NCBI GenBank assembly: GCA_947589725.1
Contig: CANQCQ010000004.1
Span: forward strand, 1-19,606
Origin: an uncultured Bacilli bacterium
GTDB taxonomy: Bacteria > Bacillota_I > Bacilli_A > RF39 > UBA660
Direction of reading: 5' to 3'
DNA: 19,606 nucleotides
How positions within the stretch are numbered: the first letter of the stretch is position 1; every line of letters begins with the position of its first letter. A model generated the notes under the pieces. It worked only from the letters and a program-made list of their open reading frames with translations, was not told where the DNA came from and did no database searches. Position numbers and translations under genes: made by a program. Shown here piece by piece: positions 7,776-13,677 of the stretch.

Positions 7776-7791
7776 TGTTCCACGTGAAACA
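7776..7791 (+). promoter_or_regulatory. parS site 4
   Basis: TGTTCCACGTGAAACA, identical to parS 1 and 3. It lies about 50 bp upstream of the SRP RNA, so ParB spreading could reach that promoter. Confidence 0.95.
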
Positions 7792-7825
7792 TTAAAAATA
7801 TAAGTTATTTACAAAAATAAAAATA

Positions 7826-7831
7826 TATAAT
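7826..7831 (+). promoter_or_regulatory. -10 element of the SRP RNA promoter
   Basis: TATAAT at 7826-7831, ten bases before the predicted 5' end of the SRP RNA. No clear -35 is visible; AGTTAT at 7803-7808 is at the right distance but a poor match. Confidence 0.6.
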
Positions 7832-7840
7832 ACAATAATA

Positions 7841-7916
7841 CCGTGCAATGAAAGCGATTGAACCAGGTCAGGATTGGAAAATAGCAGCCTTAAGGTCCTA
7901 CTTTCATGTGCACTTT
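7841..7916 (+). ncRNA. ffs: Signal recognition particle RNA, small (4.5S-like) form
   Basis: The RNA core that binds Ffh and targets membrane and secreted proteins. The universal SRP core is present: CCAGGTCAGG (7863-7872), then ATT-GGAA-AAT, a GGAA tetraloop on a short stem, then AGCAGCC (7883-7889). The ends pair: GTGCA plus ATGAAAG (7843-7854) with CTTTCAT plus TGCAC (7901-7913), 12 pairs with one bulged G. T-rich sequence follows, so the closing stem may also terminate transcription. At about 75 nt it lacks an Alu domain, unlike the ~270-nt RNA of B. subtilis. In B. subtilis it lies between tadA and dnaX; here it is upstream of tadA. Confidence 0.93.
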
Positions 7917-7935
7917 TATTTTTTAGAGGTTAAAT

Positions 7936-8372
7936 ATGAACAATAAATATTTTTTTGATATAGCTTTTGAAGAAGCCCAAAAATCTTTTAAAAAAAACGA
8001 AATACCAGTTGGAGCAGTAATTGTAAAAGATAAAAAAATAATTTAAAAGAATCACATCAATCAATTCTTGAACATGCTGAATTAATAGCAATAAAATTAG
8101 CATCAGAAAAAATCCACAACTGGAGATTAAATGATTGTGATATATACGTTACCTTAGAGCCATGCGAAATGTGTGCTGCAGCAATTAAGCAAGCACGCAT
8201 AAAAAATATTTATTCTGCTCTTTCTAATGATGATAAAAAAATCCACAAGAATGTTCTTTCAATTTTAAAGAAAGATAAATCTAATCCACAAGTTAATTTA
8301 ATCAATGATTTAGATACCATTCGTGCTAAAAAATTATTAAAGGGATTTTTTATTTCCACAAGGAATAAATAA
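7936..8372 (+). pseudogene. tadA: tRNA-specific adenosine deaminase, frameshifted by a short deletion
   Basis: TadA converts A34 to inosine in tRNA-Arg(ACG). The ATG at 7936 follows AGAGGT and gives 36 codons (MNNKYFFDIAFEEAQK...IPVGAVIVKDKKII), then TAA at 8044-8046. The rest of the family is present in another frame: KESHQSILEHAELIAIK (zinc His and catalytic Glu), WRLNDCDIYVTLEPCEMCAAAIKQARI (both zinc cysteines in PCEMC), ending at 8372. What is missing is the short segment with the conserved HN around the substrate-binding Asn. The two frames differ in a way that requires a loss of 3n+1 bases. A 16-base deletion between two copies of ATAATTT in a plausible ancestor (encoding KIISKGHNLKES) reproduces the sequence exactly. 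The ancestor is my reconstruction. A 67-codon ORF from 8169 is only the tail of this gene. Confidence 0.9.
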
Positions 8373-8382
8373 TTCCTTTTTT
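8360..8382 (+). terminator. Rho-independent terminator overlapping the tadA stop
   Basis: AAGGAAT (8360-8366) pairs with ATTCCTT (8372-8378) around AAATA, with T6 at 8377-8382. The tadA stop codon lies in the loop and the first base of the 3' arm. Confidence 0.7.
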
Positions 8383-8383
8383 G

Positions 8384-8392
8384 TGTTATAAT
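8384..8392 (+). promoter_or_regulatory. Extended -10 promoter for dnaX
   Basis: TGTTATAAT is a perfect extended -10 (TGn-TATAAT at 8387-8392), placed just after the tadA terminator and 25 bases before the dnaX ATG. No good -35 is seen. Confidence 0.6.
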
Positions 8393-8416
8393 ATTAATTG
8401 GTTTGGAGGAATATAT

Positions 8417-10171
8417 ATGTATAAAGCTTTATATCGAAAATATCGTCCAATAACGTTTAATGATGTTTTTGGTCAAGAAGCAATTGTAAAAACATTACAA
8501 AATTCAATAATAAATTCATCATATAGTCATGCGTATATGTTTTTTGGTCCTAGAGGAACGGGAAAAACTAGTGTTTCAAAAATTTTTGCAAGAGCAATAA
8601 ACTGCTTAGAACCAATTGATGGAAATGCTTGCGGTAAATGTAAAAATTGTCTTCATTCCTTTGAAAAAGAATGTGTAGATATAATTGAAATAGATGCTGC
8701 TTCTAATAATGGAGTTGATGAAATTCGTGAATTAAAGAACAAAATTTCATTAGTTCCTGCAGAATTAAAATATAAAGTATATATAATAGATGAAGTTCAT
8801 ATGCTTTCTATTGGTGCATTTAATGCTTTATTAAAAACATTAGAAGAACCACCAGAACACGTAATATTTATTTTAGCAACTACTGATCCACAAAAAGTTC
8901 CAGAAACTATAATTTCTAGATGTCAGTGTTTTTCGTTTAAAAGAATTTCCACAGATCAAATTGTAATAAATTTGAAGCAAATTTGCGAAAAAGAAAAAAT
9001 TTTAATTGATGATGATGTAATAAATGAAATAGCATATTCATCTGCTGGTGGAATGCGTGATTCATTGAGCTCTTTAGACCAATTACATTCTTATTCAAAT
9101 TCAAAAATCACCTTAGAAGATTATGCAAAAGTGAATGGTTCTATAACAAATGAAGAAATTAATAAATTTTTTATTTATATTTTTTCTCAAGATTATGCTA
9201 ATGTTTTATCATCAATAAAAAAATATAATGATGCAGGTAAAAATATAATTACAATTTTAGAAAAATTAATGCGTTTTATGCGTAATAAAATTATTAATTT
9301 TTATATTAATAGTGAAAATTCTGAATTTGAAATTAAGTTTATTCACAAGTTAGTTTTACTCATTAATGAAAAACTTATTGATATAAAGAAAAGTTCTAAC
9401 CCTATTGTTTATATTGAAATGATTTTATTAGATTTTATGAATGAACTAAAAAGTGATTTAAAAGTAGATAATATTAATAGTCAAAATACGCATACTTCTG
9501 ATAGTTTTTTAAACACAAACGCAAACTTTGAAAACCAGTCTTCGCAAACCGTTGATATTAAAGGAAATTTAAACGCACGCGACGATACAAAAAAAATATC
9601 ACAACGCAAAGATGATGATAATTTAGAAAAAGCTAATAAAGATGTTACTTCAAATATTGATTTAACAGATAAAAATTTCATTAATGCTCAAGATAAAGTT
9701 ATTTCTAATATTAATGAAATAATTGAAATAAGAGTTAATAATACATTAGCTAAAGCTAATAAACAAATGCTAATTAATGAAATATCTAAACTTGATTTAT
9801 TTAATGATTATACATTTGATTCTCAAATAGGTTATATTGTTTGCTCAATATTAGATGCAAAAATAAGGGCTGTTAGTGAAGATAATATAATTATTAGCTA
9901 TGAATATGATTCTATTGTGAAACAAAATTTATCAATATTAGATAAAATTATAGATGTCTATAATCAAATTACAAACTCTAATAAAAAAATTGCGATAATT
10001 TCTGATAAAAAATGGGAAGATGTAAGAAATAAATATATTAATGATCTTAAAAATGGAGTTAAATTAGAAGTAGCTGATGAACCTATAGAAATTTTTGAAG
10101 AAGAAAAAAATAATGATATAATTAATAATGAGGCAATTGAACTATTTGGTGATATTGTTGAAATTGAGTAG
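8417..10171 (+). CDS. dnaX: DNA polymerase III clamp-loader subunit (tau/gamma)
   Basis: An AAA+ ATPase that loads the DnaN clamp and links polymerases. The ATG at 8417 is preceded by GGAGGA with six-base spacing; an in-frame TTG at 8381 has neither a ribosome binding site nor family support. The 584 residues open with MYKALYRKYRP and show Walker A GPRGTGKT (44-51), zinc ligands C63, C72, C75 and C78, Walker B IIDEVH (123-128) and the arginine finger SRC (167-169). Domains I-III end near residue 365. A polar, low-complexity linker rich in Asn, Asp, Ser and Thr follows (about 370-430), then the tau C-terminus. An A8 run at 9589-9596 in the linker could produce a shorter gamma form. Thirteen bases separate it from ybaB, with which it probably forms an operon. 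Confidence 0.96.
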   Translation: MYKALYRKYRPITFNDVFGQEAIVKTLQNSIINSSYSHAYMFFGPRGTGKTSVSKIFARAINCLEPIDGNACGKCKNCLHSFEKECVDIIEIDAASNNGVDEIRELKNKISLVPAELKYKVYIIDEVHMLSIGAFNALLKTLEEPPEHVIFILATTDPQKVPETIISRCQCFSFKRISTDQIVINLKQICEKEKILIDDDVINEIAYSSAGGMRDSLSSLDQLHSYSNSKITLEDYAKVNGSITNEEINKFFIYIFSQDYANVLSSIKKYNDAGKNIITILEKLMRFMRNKIINFYINSENSEFEIKFIHKLVLLINEKLIDIKKSSNPIVYIEMILLDFMNELKSDLKVDNINSQNTHTSDSFLNTNANFENQSSQTVDIKGNLNARDDTKKISQRKDDDNLEKANKDVTSNIDLTDKNFINAQDKVISNINEIIEIRVNNTLAKANKQMLINEISKLDLFNDYTFDSQIGYIVCSILDAKIRAVSEDNIIISYEYDSIVKQNLSILDKIIDVYNQITNSNKKIAIISDKKWEDVRNKYINDLKNGVKLEVADEPIEIFEEEKNNDIINNEAIELFGDIVEIE

Positions 10172-10183
10172 GAGGAAAAATTT

Positions 10184-10480
10184 ATGAATATACAAGCAAT
10201 GATGAAACAAGCACAAGCGTTACAAAAAGATATGATGAAAGTTAAATCTGAGATTGATAACACTGATTTTATTGGAGAAAATTCTATGATAAAAATCACT
10301 ATTAAAGGTACTAAGGAAATAAGTAGTGTAGAGTTAAAAGTAAAAGAAAATCTTGATAGTGAAGATATTGATATGTTACAGGATATGATAAAAAGTGCAT
10401 ATAATGATGCTAGTAAGCAAGTAGATGACACTACTGAGAAAAAAATGGGAAAATTTGGTAATATTCCTGGATTGTTTTAA
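10184..10480 (+). CDS. ybaB: YbaB/EbfC-family nucleoid-associated protein
   Basis: A small DNA-binding dimer almost always found between dnaX and recR. The 98 residues begin MNIQAMMKQAQALQKDMMK, the typical Met/Gln/Lys-rich helix, and carry the family stretches IKITIKGTKEISSVELK and a C-terminal Gly-rich end (MGKFGNIPGLF). TAGGAGGAAAAATTT precedes the ATG. Two bases separate it from recR. The exact molecular role is not settled in the literature known to me. Confidence 0.95.
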   Translation: MNIQAMMKQAQALQKDMMKVKSEIDNTDFIGENSMIKITIKGTKEISSVELKVKENLDSEDIDMLQDMIKSAYNDASKQVDDTTEKKMGKFGNIPGLF

Positions 10481-10482
10481 TT

Positions 10483-11079
10483 ATGTATCCTAATAGTTTG
10501 AATAATTTAATAGAATCTTTTAAATTGTTACCTGGAATTGGTTCAAAAACAGCAGAAAGACTAGCATTTTCTGTCTTAGATTTAGAAGATGAACAAGCTA
10601 AATTTTTTTCTGATAGTATTAGTGATGTAAAAAAAGAAATTCATAAGTGTTCGATATGTAATACATTGACTGATCAAGACGTTTGTTTTGTTTGTTCCAA
10701 TGAAAATAGAGAAAATAAAATTTTATGTGTTGTAGAGGATAGTAAGAATGTATTTCTTTTTGAAAAACTAGGAATATTTGATGGTAAATATCATGTATTA
10801 GATGGATTAATTTCTCCTTTAGAAGGAATAAATCCTGAGGATGTTGGAATTGATAAATTGATTAAGCGTCTTGAACAAGAGAAATTTGAAGAGGTAATTT
10901 TTGCATTTAAACCAAGTATAGAGGGGGAAACTACAGCTTTATATATAAAGAAAATAATAGAAGGAATGAATATTAAAATAAGCAAATTAGCTAGTGGTAT
11001 TCCAATTGGAGCAGATATTGAATTTATAGATAGTCTTACTTTAGAGAGAGCTCTTAATGATCGTAAAGCTATAGAATAA
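10483..11079 (+). CDS. recR: Recombination mediator RecR
   Basis: Forms a ring with RecO, and in some organisms acts with RecF, to load RecA at gaps. The 198 residues are the standard length. The helix-hairpin-helix is LLPGIGSKTAERLAF (residues 15-29), the zinc finger is C56-x2-C59...C68-x2-C71, and the Toprim domain begins at LCVVED (81-86) and includes KPSIEGETTALY. The start lies two bases after ybaB with no strong ribosome binding site of its own, so coupling to ybaB is likely. Confidence 0.97.
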   Translation: MYPNSLNNLIESFKLLPGIGSKTAERLAFSVLDLEDEQAKFFSDSISDVKKEIHKCSICNTLTDQDVCFVCSNENRENKILCVVEDSKNVFLFEKLGIFDGKYHVLDGLISPLEGINPEDVGIDKLIKRLEQEKFEEVIFAFKPSIEGETTALYIKKIIEGMNIKISKLASGIPIGADIEFIDSLTLERALNDRKAIE

Positions 11080-11117
11080 AAATTTATTTTTTTTCATATT
11101 CTCTAATGGGTGATTCA

Positions 11118-11288
11118 ATGAAATATTTAAAAAGAATTATTATGAGTATAATCTTATTATATACATATAATTTGTTATCTGTTAGTGTTAATATGACTAT
11201 TCCTATTAATCTAATTACTATTTCAGGTATTAGTTTATTAGGAATACCAGGCTTTTTTGTATTAGTATTTTTTAAGACCTTTATGTAG
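11118..11288 (+). CDS. bofA: BofA-like (pro-sigma-K processing inhibitor family) small membrane protein
   Basis: A 56-residue hydrophobic protein with two likely membrane segments (about residues 8-26 and 33-53). The C-terminal half, TIPINLITISGISLLGIPGF, fits the BofA family signature (IPIN-x-T ... GIPG). In Bacillus, BofA holds the SpoIVFB protease inactive during sporulation. The family gene sits just after recR, as here. B. subtilis BofA is 87 residues, so this one lacks much of the N-terminal part. The ATG at 11118 is preceded by GGGTGA; an ATG at 11106 in frame is possible (60 residues) but has a poorer site. Function outside spore formers is unknown, and this window gives no evidence of sporulation. 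Confidence 0.75.
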   Translation: MKYLKRIIMSIILLYTYNLLSVSVNMTIPINLITISGISLLGIPGFFVLVFFKTFM

Positions 11289-11299
11289 AGGTGATTATA

Positions 11300-12187
11300 A
11301 TGAATAATTTATTAGAAAACAATAATTTACAAATTTTATGCAATATAATTATTAATCAAAAAACTCCACATGCAATGTTATTTGAAGTAGATGATTCTGA
11401 TAGTTGCATGCCTCTAATAAAAAGTATAATTAAATTAATTTTATGCAAAAAAGAGGAAAAGAGTTTATCTAATATTAATTGTGATAATTGTAATATTTGT
11501 AATTTAATTGATACTGATAATTATCCTGATATTAAGATTATTTCAAATGATGGTAGTTGGATAAAAAAACAACAACTTATTGATTTGAAAAAAGATTTTA
11601 ATAATAAATCTCTGCTTAATAATAAAAAAATATATATTATTAAAGATGCTGATAAACTAAATGCTGCATCATCTAATTCACTTCTTAAATTTTTAGAAGA
11701 ACCAGAAGAAGATATTATTGCTATTCTTTTAACTACAAATAAATACTTATTATTAGATACTATTTTATCTAGGTGTCAGGTTTTTAACTTAAAAGAGTTA
11801 AACTATAAATTAGACTCTAAGTACATTGACAAAGTAAAATTATTTATTGAGTATTTAGTAAAGAAGAAAAATTTTTTTATTAATTATAAAGAATTAGTTG
11901 ATAACGTATTTGTGGATAAGAATAATACAAAAATTTTATTAAATGAAGTTGAAAAATATTTTTTAAATTATTTGATTAAAGACATTAATATTGATTTAAA
12001 TGAGAGTAATTTGTATAATAACTTCAATGATGAAATGTTAATAGACCAAATGGTTTATTATGTTAATATAATTGAAAAAGAAAAACAGAAATTGGAATAT
12101 AATGTTAATTTTAAGCTATGGATTGATGCTTTTTTTGCAAATTTAATGGGAGAAGTATATGATAGAAGTTGTTGCAGCTATAGTTGA
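11300..12187 (+). CDS. holB: DNA polymerase III delta' subunit
   Basis: The non-hydrolysing AAA+ member of the clamp loader, partner of DnaX. The 295 residues show four zinc cysteines (C49, C61, C64, C67), ADKLNAASSNSLLKFLEEPEED, the sensor-like LLTTN and the arginine finger LSRCQVF. The Walker A position is degenerate (FEVDDSDSCMP instead of GPxGxGKT), as is usual for delta'. The ATG at 11300 follows AGAGGTG; the GTG at 11291 in frame lies inside that ribosome binding site. It starts 11 bases after bofA, and its last 29 bases overlap ricT in another frame. Confidence 0.93.
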   Translation: MNNLLENNNLQILCNIIINQKTPHAMLFEVDDSDSCMPLIKSIIKLILCKKEEKSLSNINCDNCNICNLIDTDNYPDIKIISNDGSWIKKQQLIDLKKDFNNKSLLNNKKIYIIKDADKLNAASSNSLLKFLEEPEEDIIAILLTTNKYLLLDTILSRCQVFNLKELNYKLDSKYIDKVKLFIEYLVKKKNFFINYKELVDNVFVDKNNTKILLNEVEKYFLNYLIKDINIDLNESNLYNNFNDEMLIDQMVYYVNIIEKEKQKLEYNVNFKLWIDAFFANLMGEVYDRSCCSYS

Positions 12188-12962
12188 TATTAGTAAAAAT
12201 ATTTACTATTTATCAACTAACAATTTAGATTTAAAAGTTAATGACAAGGTAGTTATTGATACTGATCTTGGTTTTTTTGTTGCAAGAATTATAAAGGCAA
12301 ATTATAAAGAAAAAGAAAGTAATCTTATTTTGCCTTTAAAAAAGGTAATAAGATTAGCAACTGATGATGATTTAGAAAATGAAAACATACACAAAACTGA
12401 TGCAGAAAAAGCATTAGAATATGCTAAACGTGTTAGTCATAATTTAAATCTTGATATGAATTTTATTGATGCACAGTACAATTTAGATAAGTCTGTTTTA
12501 GCTATCACTTATGTCTCTGATATAAGGGTTGATTTTAGAGAATTGGCAAAAAAAATAGCTCAAAAGTATCATGCTAGAATTGAATTAAGACAAGTTGGAG
12601 TTAGGGATAAGGCAAAAAGGATTGGTGGTTTAGGTCCTTGTGGATTGTTCTTATGTTGTAATTCTTTTTTGACTGACTTTAATAGTGTATCGATCAATAT
12701 GGCTAAAAATCAAAATTTAGCTTTATCTCCTACAAAAATTAATGGTGTTTGTGGAAGACTTTTATGTTGTCTAGGATATGAAAATGATACTTATTCTGAA
12801 CTTAGAAAAGATTTACCAAAAGTTGGTATGATGATGGATTCACCAATGGGGATGGGTAAAGTTGTTTCTGTTGATGTTTTAAAGGGTACTTACAGTATAG
12901 ATTTAAAAGATAAGGGTATAGTTGAATTTTACAAGGATAGTAAAGATGAAAGTTTTAAATGA
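12159..12962 (+). CDS. ricT: RicT/YaaT, PSP1-domain protein of the Y-complex
   Basis: In B. subtilis RicT (YaaT) works with RicA and RicF to promote RNase Y processing of transcripts and to support competence and sporulation; the complex carries iron-sulfur clusters. The 267 residues show the PSP1 features ELRQVGVRDKAKRIGGLGPCG and two cysteine clusters, C161/C166/C167 and C198/C203/C204 (CGLFLCC and CGRLLCC). The start overlaps holB by 29 bases; GGGAGAAG precedes the ATG. Overlap with the next gene is 17 bases. yabA, which follows ricT in B. subtilis, is absent. Confidence 0.95.
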   Translation: MIEVVAAIVDISKNIYYLSTNNLDLKVNDKVVIDTDLGFFVARIIKANYKEKESNLILPLKKVIRLATDDDLENENIHKTDAEKALEYAKRVSHNLNLDMNFIDAQYNLDKSVLAITYVSDIRVDFRELAKKIAQKYHARIELRQVGVRDKAKRIGGLGPCGLFLCCNSFLTDFNSVSINMAKNQNLALSPTKINGVCGRLLCCLGYENDTYSELRKDLPKVGMMMDSPMGMGKVVSVDVLKGTYSIDLKDKGIVEFYKDSKDESFK

Positions 12963-13677
12963 TATTTTGGGTTATAATAATTTAAAGATTTATCAAGATA
13001 ATACTTATTTTTGTTTTTCTTTAGATAGTGTTATTTTGGCTAACTATGTTAATATTAGATTGCGAGATAATTATATATGTGATTTATGTACAGGCAATGG
13101 TGTTGTTCCTTTAATATTGTCTAAAAGAACTAATAAAAAGATTTTTGGTGTAGAAATTCAAAAATCTATTTATGATTTAGCAATGGAGTCTGTTAAAATT
13201 AATAATTTAGAAGATAGAATTACTCTTATTAATTGTGATATTTCTGATAAGTTAAAATTTAATTATAATGAATATTTTGATTTAGTAACTTGTAATCCAC
13301 CTTATTTTAAGCTAAATGAAAATTCTTTATTAAATGAAAATATTGAAAAACAGATTGCTCGCCATGAATTAAAAATGGACTTAGATAGTTTATTTAGTGT
13401 TTCTAAAAGAATACTGAAAAATGGTGGGAATTTAGTTCTTGTACACAGAACAAGTAGACTTATGGAAATATTAGAAGTTATGAAAAAATACAATATTGAA
13501 CCTAAAAGACTTAAATTTATTTATGAAAACATTAATAAAGAATCAAATCTAGTTTTAATTGAAGGACAAAAATTAGGTCATGTTGGTTTAAAAATAGATA
13601 ATCCATTAATTATGTATAACTTAGATAGTAGTATGACTGATGAGTACTTATCTTTAACAAAGGAAGTGAGAAAATGA
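12946..13677 (+). CDS. tRNA1(Val) (adenine-N6)-methyltransferase-like protein (YabB/TrmN6)
   Basis: A Rossmann-fold SAM-dependent methyltransferase. In the 243-residue product the SAM loop is DLCTGNGVVPL (46-56), the acidic ribose contact is GVEIQ (68-72), and the catalytic NPPYF (117-121) is typical of N6-adenine methylation. TrmN6 modifies A37 of tRNA1(Val) in E. coli; the substrate here is inferred from family and position. The ATG at 12946 follows AAGGATAG and gives MKVLNDILGY, like family starts; an ATG 24 bases upstream in frame has no ribosome binding site. It overlaps rsmI as ATGA. Confidence 0.85.
   Translation: MKVLNDILGYNNLKIYQDNTYFCFSLDSVILANYVNIRLRDNYICDLCTGNGVVPLILSKRTNKKIFGVEIQKSIYDLAMESVKINNLEDRITLINCDISDKLKFNYNEYFDLVTCNPPYFKLNENSLLNENIEKQIARHELKMDLDSLFSVSKRILKNGGNLVLVHRTSRLMEILEVMKKYNIEPKRLKFIYENINKESNLVLIEGQKLGHVGLKIDNPLIMYNLDSSMTDEYLSLTKEVRK

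Larger units (their letters stand above)
7707..7820 (+). repeat. Module copy B: Noc site - parS - DnaA box - parS
   Basis: Second copy of the module at 7388-7505. Here the DnaA box is a perfect TTATCCACA. The tail (AAGTTATTT at 7802-7810) runs into the promoter of the SRP RNA. Confidence 0.7.
7057..7840 (+). other. Gene-free segregation and nucleoid-occlusion island
   Basis: About 780 bp without a plausible ORF. After the gyrA terminator it contains four Noc-type palindromes (centres 7141.5, 7271.5, 7402.5, 7719.5), four parS sites (centres 7428.5, 7476.5, 7743.5, 7783.5) and four DnaA-box-like sequences. Each palindrome is followed, 24-26 bp centre to centre, by either a DnaA-box-like sequence (copies 1 and 2) or a parS (copies 3 and 4). 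The stretch 7510-7700 is AT-rich and shows only a small hairpin (AGATTTT/AAAATCT near 7630-7646). The site identities rest on exact or near-exact matches to known consensus sequences; their joint function is inferred. Confidence 0.85.

Noticed and set aside
7129..7791. CRISPR array
   Set aside because: The repeats are short palindromes with irregular spacing (130, 131, 317 bp) and match known protein-binding sites. There are no unique spacers of uniform length.
7057..7840. Main replication origin (oriC)
   Set aside because: DnaA-like boxes are present but only one is perfect, and no clear DNA-unwinding element or DnaA-trio was recognised. In Bacilli the origin normally flanks dnaA, which should lie left of this window. 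A secondary role remains possible.
8169..8372. Independent 67-residue gene starting MCAAAIKQA
   Set aside because: It is the C-terminal part of the broken tadA: its first Met is the one in the PCEMC zinc motif.
9964..10431. 155-codon minus-strand ORF across the dnaX end and ybaB
   Set aside because: It is antisense to two well-conserved genes and its hydrophobic Ser/Ile-rich product reflects reverse reading of AT-rich codons. There is no ribosome binding site or family match.
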